Shown: positions 1 to 8,367, counted from the first letter of the stretch. The stretch: 64,000 bases of DNA from Spirosoma lacussanchae (GCF_005870035.1 NZ_SWJG01000001.1:1-64000); one strand, 5' to 3'. Notes: generated by a model from the sequence alone, not told the origin. Translations and numbers: made by a program.

Positions 1-115
1 GGCCCCGAGATGAGTCATCCGGTATAAAGGGGCGTTGGAGACGACGACGTTGATAGGCGGCAGGTGTAGGCACAGAGATGTGTTGAGCTGAGCCGTACTA
101 ATGGCCCCGGACGCG
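1..115 (+). rRNA. 23S ribosomal RNA, 3' end (partial)
   Basis: The window opens inside the 23S gene. The segment with GACGACGACGTTGATAGG, then the GGTGTAGG and GAGCTGAGCCGTACTAATG stretches, matches the conserved 3' terminal domain of bacterial 23S rRNA. The exact 3' end is uncertain by about 10 nt because the matching 5' end lies outside the window. Confidence 0.93.
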
Positions 116-238
116 TGTGCTTCGCTTCGTCTGAAAAGTAGTGCGCTAGTGTTTTCTGGTTTTCCTGTGGGGAAAAAGACATTGGATATTAGATCGAGCT
201 GATCTTGTAAAGAGTTCAGGATCGATCGATGAGCAACA

Positions 239-357
239 AGCAGGTTGGTGCTGGTAAGGCGGGTGAACACCTCTTCCATTCCGAACAGAGCCGTTAAGCC
301 CCGTACTGCCGATGGTACTGCTGTCACAAGTGGGAGAGTAGGAAGGTGCCACCTGCT
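239..357 (+). rRNA. rrf: 5S ribosomal RNA
   Basis: A segment of about 119 nt contains the universal 5S core (CCATTCCGAACAGAG, then GTTAAGCCCC and GATGGTACTG, then GTGGGAGAGTAGG). Its ends, AGCAGGT and ACCTGCT, pair to form helix I. It follows the 23S end after a spacer of about 125 nt with no tRNA, the usual Bacteroidota arrangement. Confidence 0.95.
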
Positions 358-372
358 GTTATTGACTGCGAG

Positions 373-403
373 AGCCGTTATCCGATCCGGGTAACGGCTT
401 TTT
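373..403 (+). terminator. Intrinsic terminator of the rRNA operon
   Basis: The arms AGCCGTTA (373-380) and TAACGGCT (392-399) form a stem extended by imperfect GC pairs, followed by a T run. It lies 15 nt beyond the 5S gene on the same strand. Confidence 0.9.
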
Positions 404-457
404 GCTTATAGAACCAATCATTCTAGTAGGATTGCAGAGACAGACTATTGACTATAA

Positions 458-508
458 ATAAGGGCGGCTACGGAGACCCCAGAAGGGATTAACCATAGCC
501 GCCCTTAT
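458..508 (-). terminator. Hairpin terminator downstream of the 522-983 gene
   Basis: A perfect 13-bp inverted repeat (ATAAGGGCGGCTA at 458-470, TAGCCGCCCTTAT at 496-508) encloses a 25-nt loop. On the minus strand it follows the stop codon of the gene at 522-983 and ends in a T/A-rich tract. It could also stop plus-strand transcription leaking from the rRNA operon. Confidence 0.65.
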
Positions 509-521
509 GCTTTAAATGGTA

Positions 522-983
522 TTAAGCGAGTTCGAGTTCGCTAAACGTGGGGAGGGTGATTTTAGCAAGCAGCTGTTCTTCGAGCAGATCGGCCCAGGCG
601 TTCATATAAGCTACTACATCGTCCCGAACATTATGTTTGAGGTATCGTTTTTCGAGCGGAAAACGGGCCAATACAGCCCGATCATCCAACCGTTCGAGGT
701 GCTTTAGATCTTCCAGCATCAAACCAGCGTTCAGCATTTCATTGATCACAATATCCAGCGGCATCTGACTGGTGGGGCAATAATCATCGACCTGTTCATT
801 CCAGTCACCGTAACGTTGCATAGCGTACCGGTGAATTTGATCTTTGTTTAGCTTGGTTAAAACCTGCGCCAGATTGCCACAGTTGCAGCCACCCATATGA
901 CCCCACTGGTAAGGAGATCCATTAGCCAGATTACGAGCCGTACGGCGCAACGCATCAATAAGTTCGGGGGTTGGTCGTGCCAT
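522..983 (-). CDS. Conserved hypothetical protein with a CxCG motif
   Basis: This 153-residue soluble protein belongs to no family I can name. It is mostly helical by composition. A GHMGGCNCG segment at about residues 28-36 could bind a metal or form a disulfide, but that is only suggested by the paired cysteines. It starts with ATG at 983, lies downstream of leuA on the same strand after an 80-bp gap, and ends just before a strong hairpin, so it may be the last gene of the leuA transcript. No signal peptide or membrane segment is visible. Confidence 0.7.
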   Translation of the reverse strand: MARPTPELIDALRRTARNLANGSPYQWGHMGGCNCGNLAQVLTKLNKDQIHRYAMQRYGDWNEQVDDYCPTSQMPLDIVINEMLNAGLMLEDLKHLERLDDRAVLARFPLEKRYLKHNVRDDVVAYMNAWADLLEEQLLAKITLPTFSELELA

Positions 984-1063
984 GATAAAACAAGGTTTAT
1001 TGATTGACTGGCTAACAGCCTGTTAATCCGTTTTGTTCGCCGTTGGCGCTGGCTGCTGAGAGA

Positions 1064-2203
1064 TTATCGTACCAGCTCCATCAGGTCTTTATCATTCACT
1101 TCTTTACGTATATCAGCCATGTCCAGGAAGCGCGTGTAAATGCCATCCAGGGTTGGTTTATCATAGCGGAAGCCCAGCAGTTCGAGCCGATGTTTAAGGG
1201 CGTGGCGGCCGCTGCGAGCCGTTAAAACGATAGATGACTCCGGTACACCTACATCATGCGGATTCATGATCTCGTAGTTCTCCGAATGTTTCAGAAAGCC
1301 GTCCTGGTGGATACCCGACGAATGAGCAAAAGCGTTACGACCAACAATGGCTTTGTTGGCCTGCACCGGCATCCGCATCATCTGCGAGACAAGGTTGCTG
1401 ACGGGGAAAAGACGGGTTGAGTCAACATTAGTGTAGTAGCCCAGTTCTTTATGTACTTTGAGCGCCATCACCACCTCTTCGAGGGACGTATTACCCGCCC
1501 GTTCGCCAATGCCATTCATTGTAACCTCAACCTGACGCGCACCGTTCATCACACCCGCCAGCGTATTGGCGGTGGCCAGGCCCAGATCATTGTGGCAGTG
1601 GATTGAAATAGTAGCCTGATGGACGTTGGATACGTTTTCGTAGATGTAAGCGATTTTACGCCCGTACTCATCGGGCAGGCAATAGCCAGTCGTATCCGGG
1701 ATATTCACTACCGTCGCCCCGGCCCGGATCACAGCTTCGGTCAGCTGCGCCAGAAAAACCAGGTCAGCCCGTCCGGCATCTTCGGCGTAAAACTCGACAT
1801 CTTCAACGTAGGTTTTGGCATGTTTGACGGCCGCTACAGCCTGTTCCAGGATCTTCTCCCGAGTACTGCCAAACTTGTTCCGGATGTGAATATCTGAAGA
1901 GCCTATACCGGTATGGATACGGCCCCGTTTAGCCAGTTTCAGCGCTTCGCCAGCCGCGTCGATATCACCCTTGACTGCCCGGCTTAACGCACAGACGGTT
2001 GGCTCTGTGACGGCTTTAGCAATTTCAACCACTGAACGGAAATCGCCGGGGCTGGAAACCGGGAAGCCAGCTTCGATGATGTCAACGCCTAGTCGCTCCA
2101 GTTCTCTGGCGACAATGATTTTTTCTTCAGTGGTTAACTGACAGCCGGGGACTTGCTCTCCATCGCGCAGGGTGGTATCGAAAATATAAACTCGCTGGCT
2201 CAT
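1064..2203 (-). CDS. leuA: 2-isopropylmalate synthase, short form without regulatory domain
   Basis: This enzyme condenses acetyl-CoA with 2-oxoisovalerate in the first committed step of leucine synthesis. The HMGL-like TIM barrel is complete: the DTTLRDGEQ signature is at residues 9-17, the metal-binding HCHND motif at 202-206, and the NGIGERAGN loop near residue 230. The protein is 379 residues, about 120-140 shorter than enzymes with the C-terminal LeuA dimerisation/allosteric domain, so feedback control by leucine through that domain is not expected. This short form is common in Bacteroidota. It has its own promoter and a leader with a terminator, so control appears to be exerted at transcription. 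The paralogue at 3599-5122 has the full-length architecture. Confidence 0.92.
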   Translation of the reverse strand: MSQRVYIFDTTLRDGEQVPGCQLTTEEKIIVARELERLGVDIIEAGFPVSSPGDFRSVVEIAKAVTEPTVCALSRAVKGDIDAAGEALKLAKRGRIHTGIGSSDIHIRNKFGSTREKILEQAVAAVKHAKTYVEDVEFYAEDAGRADLVFLAQLTEAVIRAGATVVNIPDTTGYCLPDEYGRKIAYIYENVSNVHQATISIHCHNDLGLATANTLAGVMNGARQVEVTMNGIGERAGNTSLEEVVMALKVHKELGYYTNVDSTRLFPVSNLVSQMMRMPVQANKAIVGRNAFAHSSGIHQDGFLKHSENYEIMNPHDVGVPESSIVLTARSGRHALKHRLELLGFRYDKPTLDGIYTRFLDMADIRKEVNDKDLMELVR

Positions 2204-2244
2204 ACTTATTAGTAATGACTGATTGGCAATTTATCTGATTATAC

Positions 2245-2279
2245 AAAAAATGCTCTTTCTGTTGCGAGAAAGAGCATTT
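2245..2279 (-). terminator. Attenuator terminator in the leuA leader
   Basis: A perfect 13-bp stem (arms at 2267-2279 and 2248-2260) with a 6-nt loop is followed on the minus strand by six or more T residues. It lies inside the untranslated leader, 42 nt before the leuA start codon, so it must be bypassed for leuA to be expressed. The upstream sequence GAGAAAGA (complement of 2293-2300) can pair perfectly over 8 bp with TCTTTCTC (complement of 2266-2273) in the terminator's first arm, giving a competing antiterminator. Confidence 0.8.
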
Positions 2280-2302
2280 ATAGAAAAGCCTATCTTTCTC
2301 CG

Positions 2303-2353
2303 TCAACAAACGTAAGGTTTCTGCAGTCGGTTAAGTGAAGGCGTCAGGATCAT
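2303..2353 (-). CDS. Putative leuA leader peptide
   Basis: A 16-codon frame, MILTPSLNRLQKPYVC, starts with ATG at 2353 and ends with TGA at 2303-2305. It lies between the leuA promoter and the attenuator terminator. It has three leucine codons (positions 3, 7, 10) plus one Ile and one Val. The antiterminator arm begins 2 nt after its stop codon, so a ribosome at the stop would cover it while one stalled at a Leu codon would not. Leucine enrichment is modest and no Shine-Dalgarno site is visible, so translation is inferred. Confidence 0.5.
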   Translation of the reverse strand: MILTPSLNRLQKPYVC

Positions 2354-2355
2354 CG

Positions 2356-2378
2356 GCGAAATTTCGCTGGTTGCGTAA
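2356..2378 (-). promoter_or_regulatory. Palindrome-containing element shared with ilvD
   Basis: On the plus strand this block reads GCGAAATTTCGC (a perfect 12-nt palindrome), then TGG and TTGCGTAA. The same 23 nt recur with one mismatch at 19431-19453, upstream of ilvD. In both places the block begins 6-8 nt after the predicted -7 box, so it covers about the first 25 transcribed bases. It may be an operator for a dimeric regulator or an RNA element. Confidence 0.6.
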
Positions 2379-2386
2379 ACACGCTA

Positions 2387-2417
2387 CAAAAATAGAATTT
2401 TAAAAAAGATCTGCAAA
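2387..2417 (-). promoter_or_regulatory. leuA promoter, Bacteroidota type
   Basis: On the minus strand a TTTG -33 element (2414-2417) is separated by exactly 19 nt from a TATTTTTG -7 element (2387-2394), matching the Bacteroidota sigma-A consensus TTTG/N19-21/TAnnTTTG. Transcription should start near 2380, giving a leader of about 175 nt before leuA. Confidence 0.75.
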
Positions 2418-2452
2418 TGAAATTTTATTTTTAGTACAAGCCTATTCGACGG

Positions 2453-3529
2453 CTATGCCTGAAGGAGTTGCAGAATTTGTTGCCCCATGGCATCAGTCCC
2501 CAATACGTACTCGGGCTGAGTGGTTGGACTGGCAATGTCGCGGGTGCGGTAGCCAGCTTTCAGCACAGCGTCTACGGCGCTAACAACGGCTTCGGCTTCG
2601 GCTTTCAGGCCAAACGATATGTCGAGCATCAGCGCTACCGATAATACTGAAGCCAACGGGTTAGCCACTCCTTTGCCGGTAATATCATGCGCAGAGCCGT
2701 GGATGGGCTCATATACGCCGGTATTGTCGCCAACAGAAGCCGAGGCCAGCATACCCATTGATCCGGCAATCTGGCTGGCTTCGTCGGTCAGGATATCGCC
2801 GAAGAGGTTGCCCGTAACGACAACATCAAACCGTTTTGGATCTTTGATAAGCAGCATGGCGGCAGCATCGATGAACTGGTGTTCGACCTGTACGTCGGCG
2901 TACTCGGGGGCAATGGCCTGCACTACCTCCCGCCACAGCCGGCTGCTTTCCAGCACATTTGCTTTATCGACCGAACAGAGCCGCTTGTTACGGGTGCGGG
3001 CGGCTTCGAACGCTTTCCGAACAATACGTTCTACTTCATATTTGCTGTAGATCATTGTATCGTAGGCGGTATTGCCTTCGTCGAGTCGTTCGCGTTTGCC
3101 GAAATAAACATCGCCGGTCAGTTCACGGAAGAACAGGATGTCGGCACCCCGCAAAATTTCGGGCTTGATACTCGATGCGTCGAGCAGTTCGTCGAAGAGT
3201 TTGATGGGCCGCAGGTTGGCGTAAAGTCCCAGCTCTTTGCGCATCTGCAGCAAACCCTGCTCGGGACGAACTTTGGCGGTAGGGTCGTTATCGTACTTGG
3301 GATGGCCAACGGCTCCGAACAGGATTGCATCGGCCGCCCGCATTTTGGTCAGGGTTTCGTCGGGTAGGGGCGAGCCGGTTGCTTCGATTGCCACGTGACC
3401 AATGAGAGCCTCGTCATAAGTGAATTCGTGACCAAACTTTTGGGCAATGGCTTCAAGAACCTGCTTGCCAATGGTTGTTACTTCGGCACCAATGCCGTCG
3501 CCGGGAACTACAAGGATGTGTTTTTTCAT
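2453..3529 (-). CDS. leuB: 3-isopropylmalate dehydrogenase
   Basis: This enzyme oxidises and decarboxylates 3-isopropylmalate to 2-oxoisocaproate with NAD. The 358-residue length is normal. The N-terminal LVVPGDGIGAEV segment and the GSAHDITGKGVANP segment near residue 280 are typical of the isocitrate/isopropylmalate dehydrogenase family. It lies 69 bp downstream of cimA and ends 36 bp before the leuA promoter, so it closes the leuC-leuD-cimA-leuB transcript. It could also act on 3-methylmalate from the citramalate route, as LeuB does in other organisms. Confidence 0.95.
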   Translation of the reverse strand: MKKHILVVPGDGIGAEVTTIGKQVLEAIAQKFGHEFTYDEALIGHVAIEATGSPLPDETLTKMRAADAILFGAVGHPKYDNDPTAKVRPEQGLLQMRKELGLYANLRPIKLFDELLDASSIKPEILRGADILFFRELTGDVYFGKRERLDEGNTAYDTMIYSKYEVERIVRKAFEAARTRNKRLCSVDKANVLESSRLWREVVQAIAPEYADVQVEHQFIDAAAMLLIKDPKRFDVVVTGNLFGDILTDEASQIAGSMGMLASASVGDNTGVYEPIHGSAHDITGKGVANPLASVLSVALMLDISFGLKAEAEAVVSAVDAVLKAGYRTRDIASPTTQPEYVLGTDAMGQQILQLLQA

Positions 3530-3598
3530 GAAAAAGAGAATGGAGAAACGCGGAGTAAAAGAGGCAGCTCTACGAGAGGCTTTCTTTAGGCGTTTCCT

Positions 3599-5122
3599 TT
3601 AGTCTAAAGTATTCAACATTTTTTGGGTAGCCTTGATCGCCGATACGGTCTGATCAGAGTCGAGGCCCCGGGTTTTGAATTCGTGGTTTTTGACTTTCCA
3701 GGTGATGATGGTCTCGCAGAGCGCATCTGTACGACCACCGGTCGGAATCCGTACGGCATAGTCGGTCAGTTCGGGCAGAACGAGCTTTTTGCGGCTGTAA
3801 ATTTTCTTCAGCGCATTCATAAAGGCATCGTACTGCCCGTCGCCCTGGGCATTTTCTTCAAACTGTTCGCTATCGATGCGGACGCGTAACGTAGCTGACG
3901 GCTTCAGGTCTTTAGAATGAGTCAGCACGTAATTGAGCACTTCTACCCGCGATGCTACCGCGTTGGTGTTGAGCACGTCGGCAATAACATAGGGTAGGTC
4001 CTCGCGGGTGACAACCTCTTTTTGATCGCCCAGTTCGATAACGCGCTGGGTCACTTTCCGAAGGTCATCGTCCGATAGCTGAATACCCAGCTCGCGTAGG
4101 TTGTTCTCGATATTGGCTTTGCCGGAAGTTTTACCGAGGGCGTAGCTACGTTTGCGACCGAAGCGTTCGGGCAGCAGCGCGTTGAAGTAGAGATTGTTTT
4201 TCTTGTCGCCATCGGCATGGATGCCGGCCGTCTGGGTGAACACGTTGTCACCCACTACGGGTTTATTATCCGGAATCCGAAGGCCGGAAAACGTTTCGAC
4301 AATTTTGCTGACCTGATACAGCGATTTTTCGACCACACCCAGCTTTACCTCCGGCATGAAGTCGTGCAATACGGCCAGGGTGCTGGCCAGTGGTGCATTG
4401 CCAGCCCGCTCACCCAGCCCGTTTACGGTCAGGTGAATGCCGTGGGCACCAGCGCGTATGGCTTCCATCACGTTGGCCACCCCGAGATCGTAGTCGTTAT
4501 GGGCGTGAAAATCGAAGTGGAGGGCGGGATAGCGATTTACCAGCTGATGAACGAACTGATACGATTCGGCTGGGGTCAGCACCCCCAGTGTATCGGGCAA
4601 AAGAACCCGACGGATGGGTTGGGTTTGCAGAAAATCCAGGAACTGAAATACGTACCCGGGTGAGTTACGCATGCCATTACTCCAGTCTTCCAGGTACACA
4701 TTAATCTGAAACCCGGCCAGCTGGGCCTGACTAACCATCTGTTGAATATCGCCGAAATGCTGGTCGGGCGTTTTCTTGAGCTGATGAGTCAGGTGGTTCA
4801 TGGACCCTTTCGTCAGCAGGTTCATGACTTTAGCGCCCGATTCCCGCATCCAGTCGAGGGAGGCTTGTCCATCGACAAAGGTAAGCACTTCGACCCGGTC
4901 GAGTAAACCCATACCGGCTGCCCAGCGTGTAATCTGCCGAACGGCCTCCAGCTCGCCCGCCGACACCCGTGCCGACGCCACTTCTACCCGATCAACCTTT
5001 ACTTCGGTAAGCAGTACCTGGGCTAACGCTAACTTCTCGGACGCCGAAAACGACACCCCGCTGGTCTGTTCACCATCGCGGAGGGTCGTATCCATAATTT
5101 CAATATAACGGCGGGTTTTCAT
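3599..5122 (-). CDS. cimA: (R)-citramalate synthase-like enzyme with LeuA regulatory domain
   Basis: This enzyme probably condenses pyruvate with acetyl-CoA to citramalate, opening a threonine-independent route to 2-oxobutyrate and isoleucine. The 507-residue protein has DTTLRDGEQ at residues 11-19, NVYLEDWSNG at 141-150, HAHND at 206-210, and a complete C-terminal LeuA-type allosteric domain over about the last 130 residues. Segments such as VEVASARVS, FTQTAGIHADGDKK and GGRTDAL resemble, from memory, the characterised Leptospira citramalate synthase more than isopropylmalate synthases. An upstream ATG at 5146 exists, but the ATG at 5122 puts the catalytic signature at the usual place. A second LeuA-type enzyme is the alternative. 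Confidence 0.8.
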   Translation of the reverse strand: MKTRRYIEIMDTTLRDGEQTSGVSFSASEKLALAQVLLTEVKVDRVEVASARVSAGELEAVRQITRWAAGMGLLDRVEVLTFVDGQASLDWMRESGAKVMNLLTKGSMNHLTHQLKKTPDQHFGDIQQMVSQAQLAGFQINVYLEDWSNGMRNSPGYVFQFLDFLQTQPIRRVLLPDTLGVLTPAESYQFVHQLVNRYPALHFDFHAHNDYDLGVANVMEAIRAGAHGIHLTVNGLGERAGNAPLASTLAVLHDFMPEVKLGVVEKSLYQVSKIVETFSGLRIPDNKPVVGDNVFTQTAGIHADGDKKNNLYFNALLPERFGRKRSYALGKTSGKANIENNLRELGIQLSDDDLRKVTQRVIELGDQKEVVTREDLPYVIADVLNTNAVASRVEVLNYVLTHSKDLKPSATLRVRIDSEQFEENAQGDGQYDAFMNALKKIYSRKKLVLPELTDYAVRIPTGGRTDALCETIITWKVKNHEFKTRGLDSDQTVSAIKATQKMLNTLD

Positions 5123-5150
5123 GAAGTAAAATGAGTGGTTGGGCAAACGA

Positions 5151-5200
5151 GTGATGGAGTGGCCAATGCGCCTGATGACGCGCTCAATTCACTCCATCAC
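5151..5200. repeat. Inverted repeat between leuD and cimA
   Basis: GTGATGGAGTG (5151-5161) is matched by CACTCCATCAC (5190-5200), an 11-bp perfect inverted repeat in the 102-bp gap between leuD and cimA. More CACTCA/TCACTC units follow it up to about 5216. It belongs with the similar repeat cluster between leuC and leuD and may form a hairpin within the operon mRNA. Confidence 0.5.
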
Positions 5201-5224
5201 CATTCACTCAATCACTCAGTGAGG

Positions 5225-5836
5225 TTAGAACGGTCTGGTATCGGCAAAGGCTTCGATTTCGGACTTCATCGACAGGAGGTAGTCAATGTCGTCGTAGCCG
5301 TTGAGCAGGTTGTGCTTCTTGTATTCGTTAATGGCGAAGCGCTCGCTGTCGCCCGTGGCCAGGAGGGTGATGGTCTGCTCGGGCAGGTTCACTTCCAGCT
5401 CGGTGCTGGGGTCAGCTTCAATGGCTGCGAAGATTCTATCCGCAAACTCGTGGCTAACCGTAACGGGCAGTATGCCGACGTTGAGGCAGTTATTCTTAAA
5501 AATATCGGCGAAGAAGCTCGATACGACGCAGCGAAATCCATAGTCATAAATAGCCCAGGCTGCATGTTCGCGGCTCGATCCGCTGCCGAAATTTTTACCA
5601 CCCACCAGAATTTTACGGGCTGGGCCGTTGGCCGAGTAGGTTGGGTTGTTGAGTACGAAATCGGCCTTGGGGGTGTTGTCGGGGTTATAGCGCCAGTCGC
5701 GGAACAGGTTGTCGCCAAAGCCCTTGCGCTCCGTCGCTTTCAGGAAGCGGGCAGGAATAATCTGATCCGTATCGACGTTCTCGATGGGCATCGGAACGGC
5801 CGCACTGCGAAGAATGGTGAAATTATCGTAAGCCAT
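5225..5836 (-). CDS. leuD: 3-isopropylmalate dehydratase, small subunit
   Basis: With LeuC this subunit isomerises 2-isopropylmalate to 3-isopropylmalate. At 203 residues it is of normal length. It shows the swivelling-domain signature of the family: [13 protein letters not shown] at residues 22-34 and [17 protein letters not shown] in the middle. It follows leuC after 100 bp of repeat-rich spacer. In a genome with CimA, LeuCD is also expected to isomerise citramalate. Confidence 0.95.
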   Translation of the reverse strand: MAYDNFTILRSAAVPMPIENVDTDQIIPARFLKATERKGFGDNLFRDWRYNPDNTPKADFVLNNPTYSANGPARKILVGGKNFGSGSSREHAAWAIYDYGFRCVVSSFFADIFKNNCLNVGILPVTVSHEFADRIFAAIEADPSTELEVNLPEQTITLLATGDSERFAINEYKKHNLLNGYDDIDYLLSMKSEIEAFADTRPF

Positions 5837-5848
5837 GTTAACCGTAAT

Positions 5849-5936
5849 AAGTGATGAGTGATGAACGATGAGTGATAAGTGTTAAGGTCGGTCGGTTCAT
5901 ATCGGCCGCTCATAACTCAGCACTCATAGCTCATCG
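5849..5936. repeat. GAGTGATGA-type short repeats between leuC and leuD
   Basis: Near-tandem units of about 7-9 nt (GTGATGAGTG, ATGAACGATG, AGTGATAAGT) at 5851-5880 are partly complementary to the ACTCAGCACTC and ATAGCTCATCGC units at about 5912-5938. The spacer could fold into an imperfect cruciform. Similar units occur between leuD and cimA. Confidence 0.5.
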
Positions 5937-7337
5937 CTATATGAATTCTCTGGGATCTGTGACTTTGCCTGTTACGGCGGCTGCAGCGGCAACGAGCGGG
6001 CTCGCCAGCAGGGTGCGGGCGCCTGGCCCCTGACGACCTTCGAAGTTGCGGTTCGAGGTAGATACGGCGTACTTGCCGGCCGGAATCTTGTCTTCGTTCA
6101 TGGCCAGGCAGGCTGAGCAACCCGGCTGACGGAGTTCAAAACCGGCTTCGGTCAGGATGTCCAGAATACCTTCTTCTTTGATCTGCCGCTCCACCACATG
6201 CGAGCCCGGTACGAGCCAGGCCGTAACGTTATCGGCTTTCCGGTGGCCTTTTACGATCGACGCAAAGGCGCGGAAATCCTCAATCCGACCGTTGGTGCAG
6301 CTGCCCAGAAAAACGAAGTCAATGGGTTTGCCGACCATCGATTCGTTCTCAGCGAAGCCCATGTACTGCAACGATTTTTTGTAACTGGCCGCGCCATCTT
6401 TCACCGCTTCGGCTACTGGAATCTGCCGCGATATGCCCGTTCCTAAACCGGGGTTGGTACCGTACGTAATCTGCGGTTCGATGTTGGCGGCATCGAAGGT
6501 CAGGTCTACGTCAAACTCGGCCCCCTCGTCGGTGCTGAGCGACTCCCAGTACGGAACCAGCCTATCCCAGGCTTCGCCTTTGGGGGTCATTTCGCGGCCG
6601 TTGAGGTAGTTGAGGGTGGTCTGGTCGGGTGCAATGATACCACCGCGCGCGCCCATCTCGATGCTCATGTTACAGACCGTCATACGGCCTTCCATGCTCA
6701 TGTTGCGGAACACCTCGCCGGCGTATTCGACAAAATAGCCCGTTGCGCCACTGGCCGAAATCTGCGCAATGATGTAAAGGATTACGTCTTTGGGCATGAC
6801 CGCCTTACTAAGCGTACCGTTTACGGTTATCCGCATTTTCTTCGGCTTCGGCTGCATAATACACTGCGAAGCCAGCACCATTTCTACTTCCGAGGTGCCG
6901 ATCCCGAATGCAATAGCCCCGAACGCACCGTGGGTCGACGTATGCGAGTCGCCACAGACGATGGTCATGCCGGGTAGGGTAATGCCGTTTTCGGGACCGA
7001 TTACGTGCACGATGCCGTTTTTCTGGTGGCCCAAACCCCAGTGAGAAATGCCGTACTTAGCCGTGTTGACTTCCAGCGCCCTGAGCTGATTGGCCGATAG
7101 TGGATCGGCAACGGGCAGATGCTGGTTAAGGGTTGGGGTGTTGTGATCGGCGGTAGCGAAGGTACGTCCGGGAAACAATACCGGCGCGCCCCGGCCCTCG
7201 AGACCCAGAAACGCTACGGGGCTGGTTACTTCGTGGATGAAATGACGATCGATGAACAACACATCGGGGCCATCTTCGACATGCCGGATGACGTGCGCAT
7301 CCCAGACTTTATCAAATAAGGTTTTTGGGGTACTCAT
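5937..7337 (-). CDS. leuC: 3-isopropylmalate dehydratase, large subunit
   Basis: This is the [4Fe-4S] aconitase-type subunit of isopropylmalate isomerase. The 466-residue length is normal. The cluster-binding cysteines are recognisable in [14 protein letters not shown] and in [11 protein letters not shown], and the substrate-binding [26 protein letters not shown] block is complete. It is the first gene of a leuC-leuD-cimA-leuB block. The 157-bp upstream region contains a possible promoter and a CTTTGT/ACAAAG inverted repeat (7352-7371) but not the leuA/ilvD palindrome. Confidence 0.96.
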   Translation of the reverse strand: MSTPKTLFDKVWDAHVIRHVEDGPDVLFIDRHFIHEVTSPVAFLGLEGRGAPVLFPGRTFATADHNTPTLNQHLPVADPLSANQLRALEVNTAKYGISHWGLGHQKNGIVHVIGPENGITLPGMTIVCGDSHTSTHGAFGAIAFGIGTSEVEMVLASQCIMQPKPKKMRITVNGTLSKAVMPKDVILYIIAQISASGATGYFVEYAGEVFRNMSMEGRMTVCNMSIEMGARGGIIAPDQTTLNYLNGREMTPKGEAWDRLVPYWESLSTDEGAEFDVDLTFDAANIEPQITYGTNPGLGTGISRQIPVAEAVKDGAASYKKSLQYMGFAENESMVGKPIDFVFLGSCTNGRIEDFRAFASIVKGHRKADNVTAWLVPGSHVVERQIKEEGILDILTEAGFELRQPGCSACLAMNEDKIPAGKYAVSTSNRNFEGRQGPGARTLLASPLVAAAAAVTGKVTDPREFI

Positions 7338-7494
7338 GGTTGTAGCGGAAACTTTGTTCGTAGCTACAAAGGTGATGAGTTGTTACCGGGCCGACATCTC
7401 GTTAGGCGTCCAATAAATAGTGTTTTTAGCTCACGACTATCAAATGGACGGAAAACTATATTGACTGGTAATGACGGTCACGAAGAAAGTATCT

Positions 7495-8076
7495 TTATGA
7501 ACGGCTTGCCGCTCTTTGCCGCATTCGCCTGGGGCCGTACCAAAGCCAGAATCCGGTTACCGTGAACAGCAGCAGGGCCAGGCCGGTAATGGTCGTGTAA
7601 ACGAGTTTGATCTGGCCGTCGCTGGTTCCGGCGTAGAAGTCGAGGAGGGAGCCGTCGTGAATTTTTTCGATGAAGTCAGACCGTCGTTGTTCGATGTGGA
7701 GCAGTTTACCGGTGGCGCCATCCAGCTGTACACCCCAGAAATGATCGGCAAACACGAATTTAACCATGCCTTTATCTTTCCGAACGTCGATCCGCTCCAG
7801 CTCCAGCGATAATTCGGGCGATATCGAGTCCCGTACTATCCGACAGGCGTTTTTATGCAGGCTATCGAGCGGCAGCCAGTCGGCCAGGTTGGTCGATGTG
7901 CCTTTGTAAGATTTGGGAAGCAGGAGCCCACCGCTATTTTTCTTCCAGCCCAGCAGCAAACCGGTCACGGAGATAAACAAAAAGAACACAAATAACAGCG
8001 CCCCCGTTGTCCGATGTAGTTTTCTGGAAATTCGCAATACTTTGGCTTGCTGTTGTCTCTTCTGGCTCTCCGTCAT
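7495..8076 (-). CDS. PepSY-associated membrane protein
   Basis: This 193-residue protein has a membrane helix near residues 24-44, a predicted periplasmic region of about 110 residues, and a second helix near 158-180 ending in GFWLWYGPRRM. The layout and the HRTTGALL and TGFWLWYGP motifs match the PepSY-associated TM family, often found beside iron-uptake genes. No TonB-dependent receptor is adjacent here. The closest gene upstream is an AraC regulator on the same strand. The role is unknown; a part in iron reduction or uptake is only suggested by relatives. Confidence 0.75.
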   Translation of the reverse strand: MTESQKRQQQAKVLRISRKLHRTTGALLFVFFLFISVTGLLLGWKKNSGGLLLPKSYKGTSTNLADWLPLDSLHKNACRIVRDSISPELSLELERIDVRKDKGMVKFVFADHFWGVQLDGATGKLLHIEQRRSDFIEKIHDGSLLDFYAGTSDGQIKLVYTTITGLALLLFTVTGFWLWYGPRRMRQRAASRS

Positions 8077-8296
8077 GGTGGATTATAGAGGATATTGCAG
8101 GGGGGGCAGCGCTGCATAAACTAAGCCGCAAACTACAGCGATTTCTGGTAAGAAGTAAGCACCACCCAGGTAGAATGCGCCCATAGCGTTGCGCGTGGCA
8201 GGCTATAAATCACTGAGCTATCTGTTGATAAAAGACGGTAAGCAAGGCCGCAGTCCGTCAACCAGAAACGTGGTCTCCGGCCAAAGCTGAGTCGAC

Positions 8297-8335
8297 GAAA
8301 CCAGCGTCCTCCCGACAAACTAGTTTGTTGGTTTC
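8297..8335. promoter_or_regulatory. Nested palindrome between araC-type gene and PepSY gene
   Basis: GAAACC (8297-8302) and GGTTTC (8330-8335) flank the perfect 14-nt palindrome ACAAACTAGTTTGT (8315-8328). It lies in the 290-bp gap between the AraC regulator and the PepSY gene, both on the minus strand. No gene is visible in this gap. The palindrome could be an operator for the PepSY gene or the end hairpin of the regulator's mRNA, although no T run follows. Confidence 0.35.
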
Positions 8336-8367
8336 GAGCGGATGAATGATATATGATTCGTATAGGA

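Noticed and set aside
2204-2400. T-box riboswitch upstream of leuA
   Set aside because: No T-box sequence (the AGGGTGGNACCGCG-type block) or specifier loop is visible; the leader is better explained by a short coding frame and competing hairpins.
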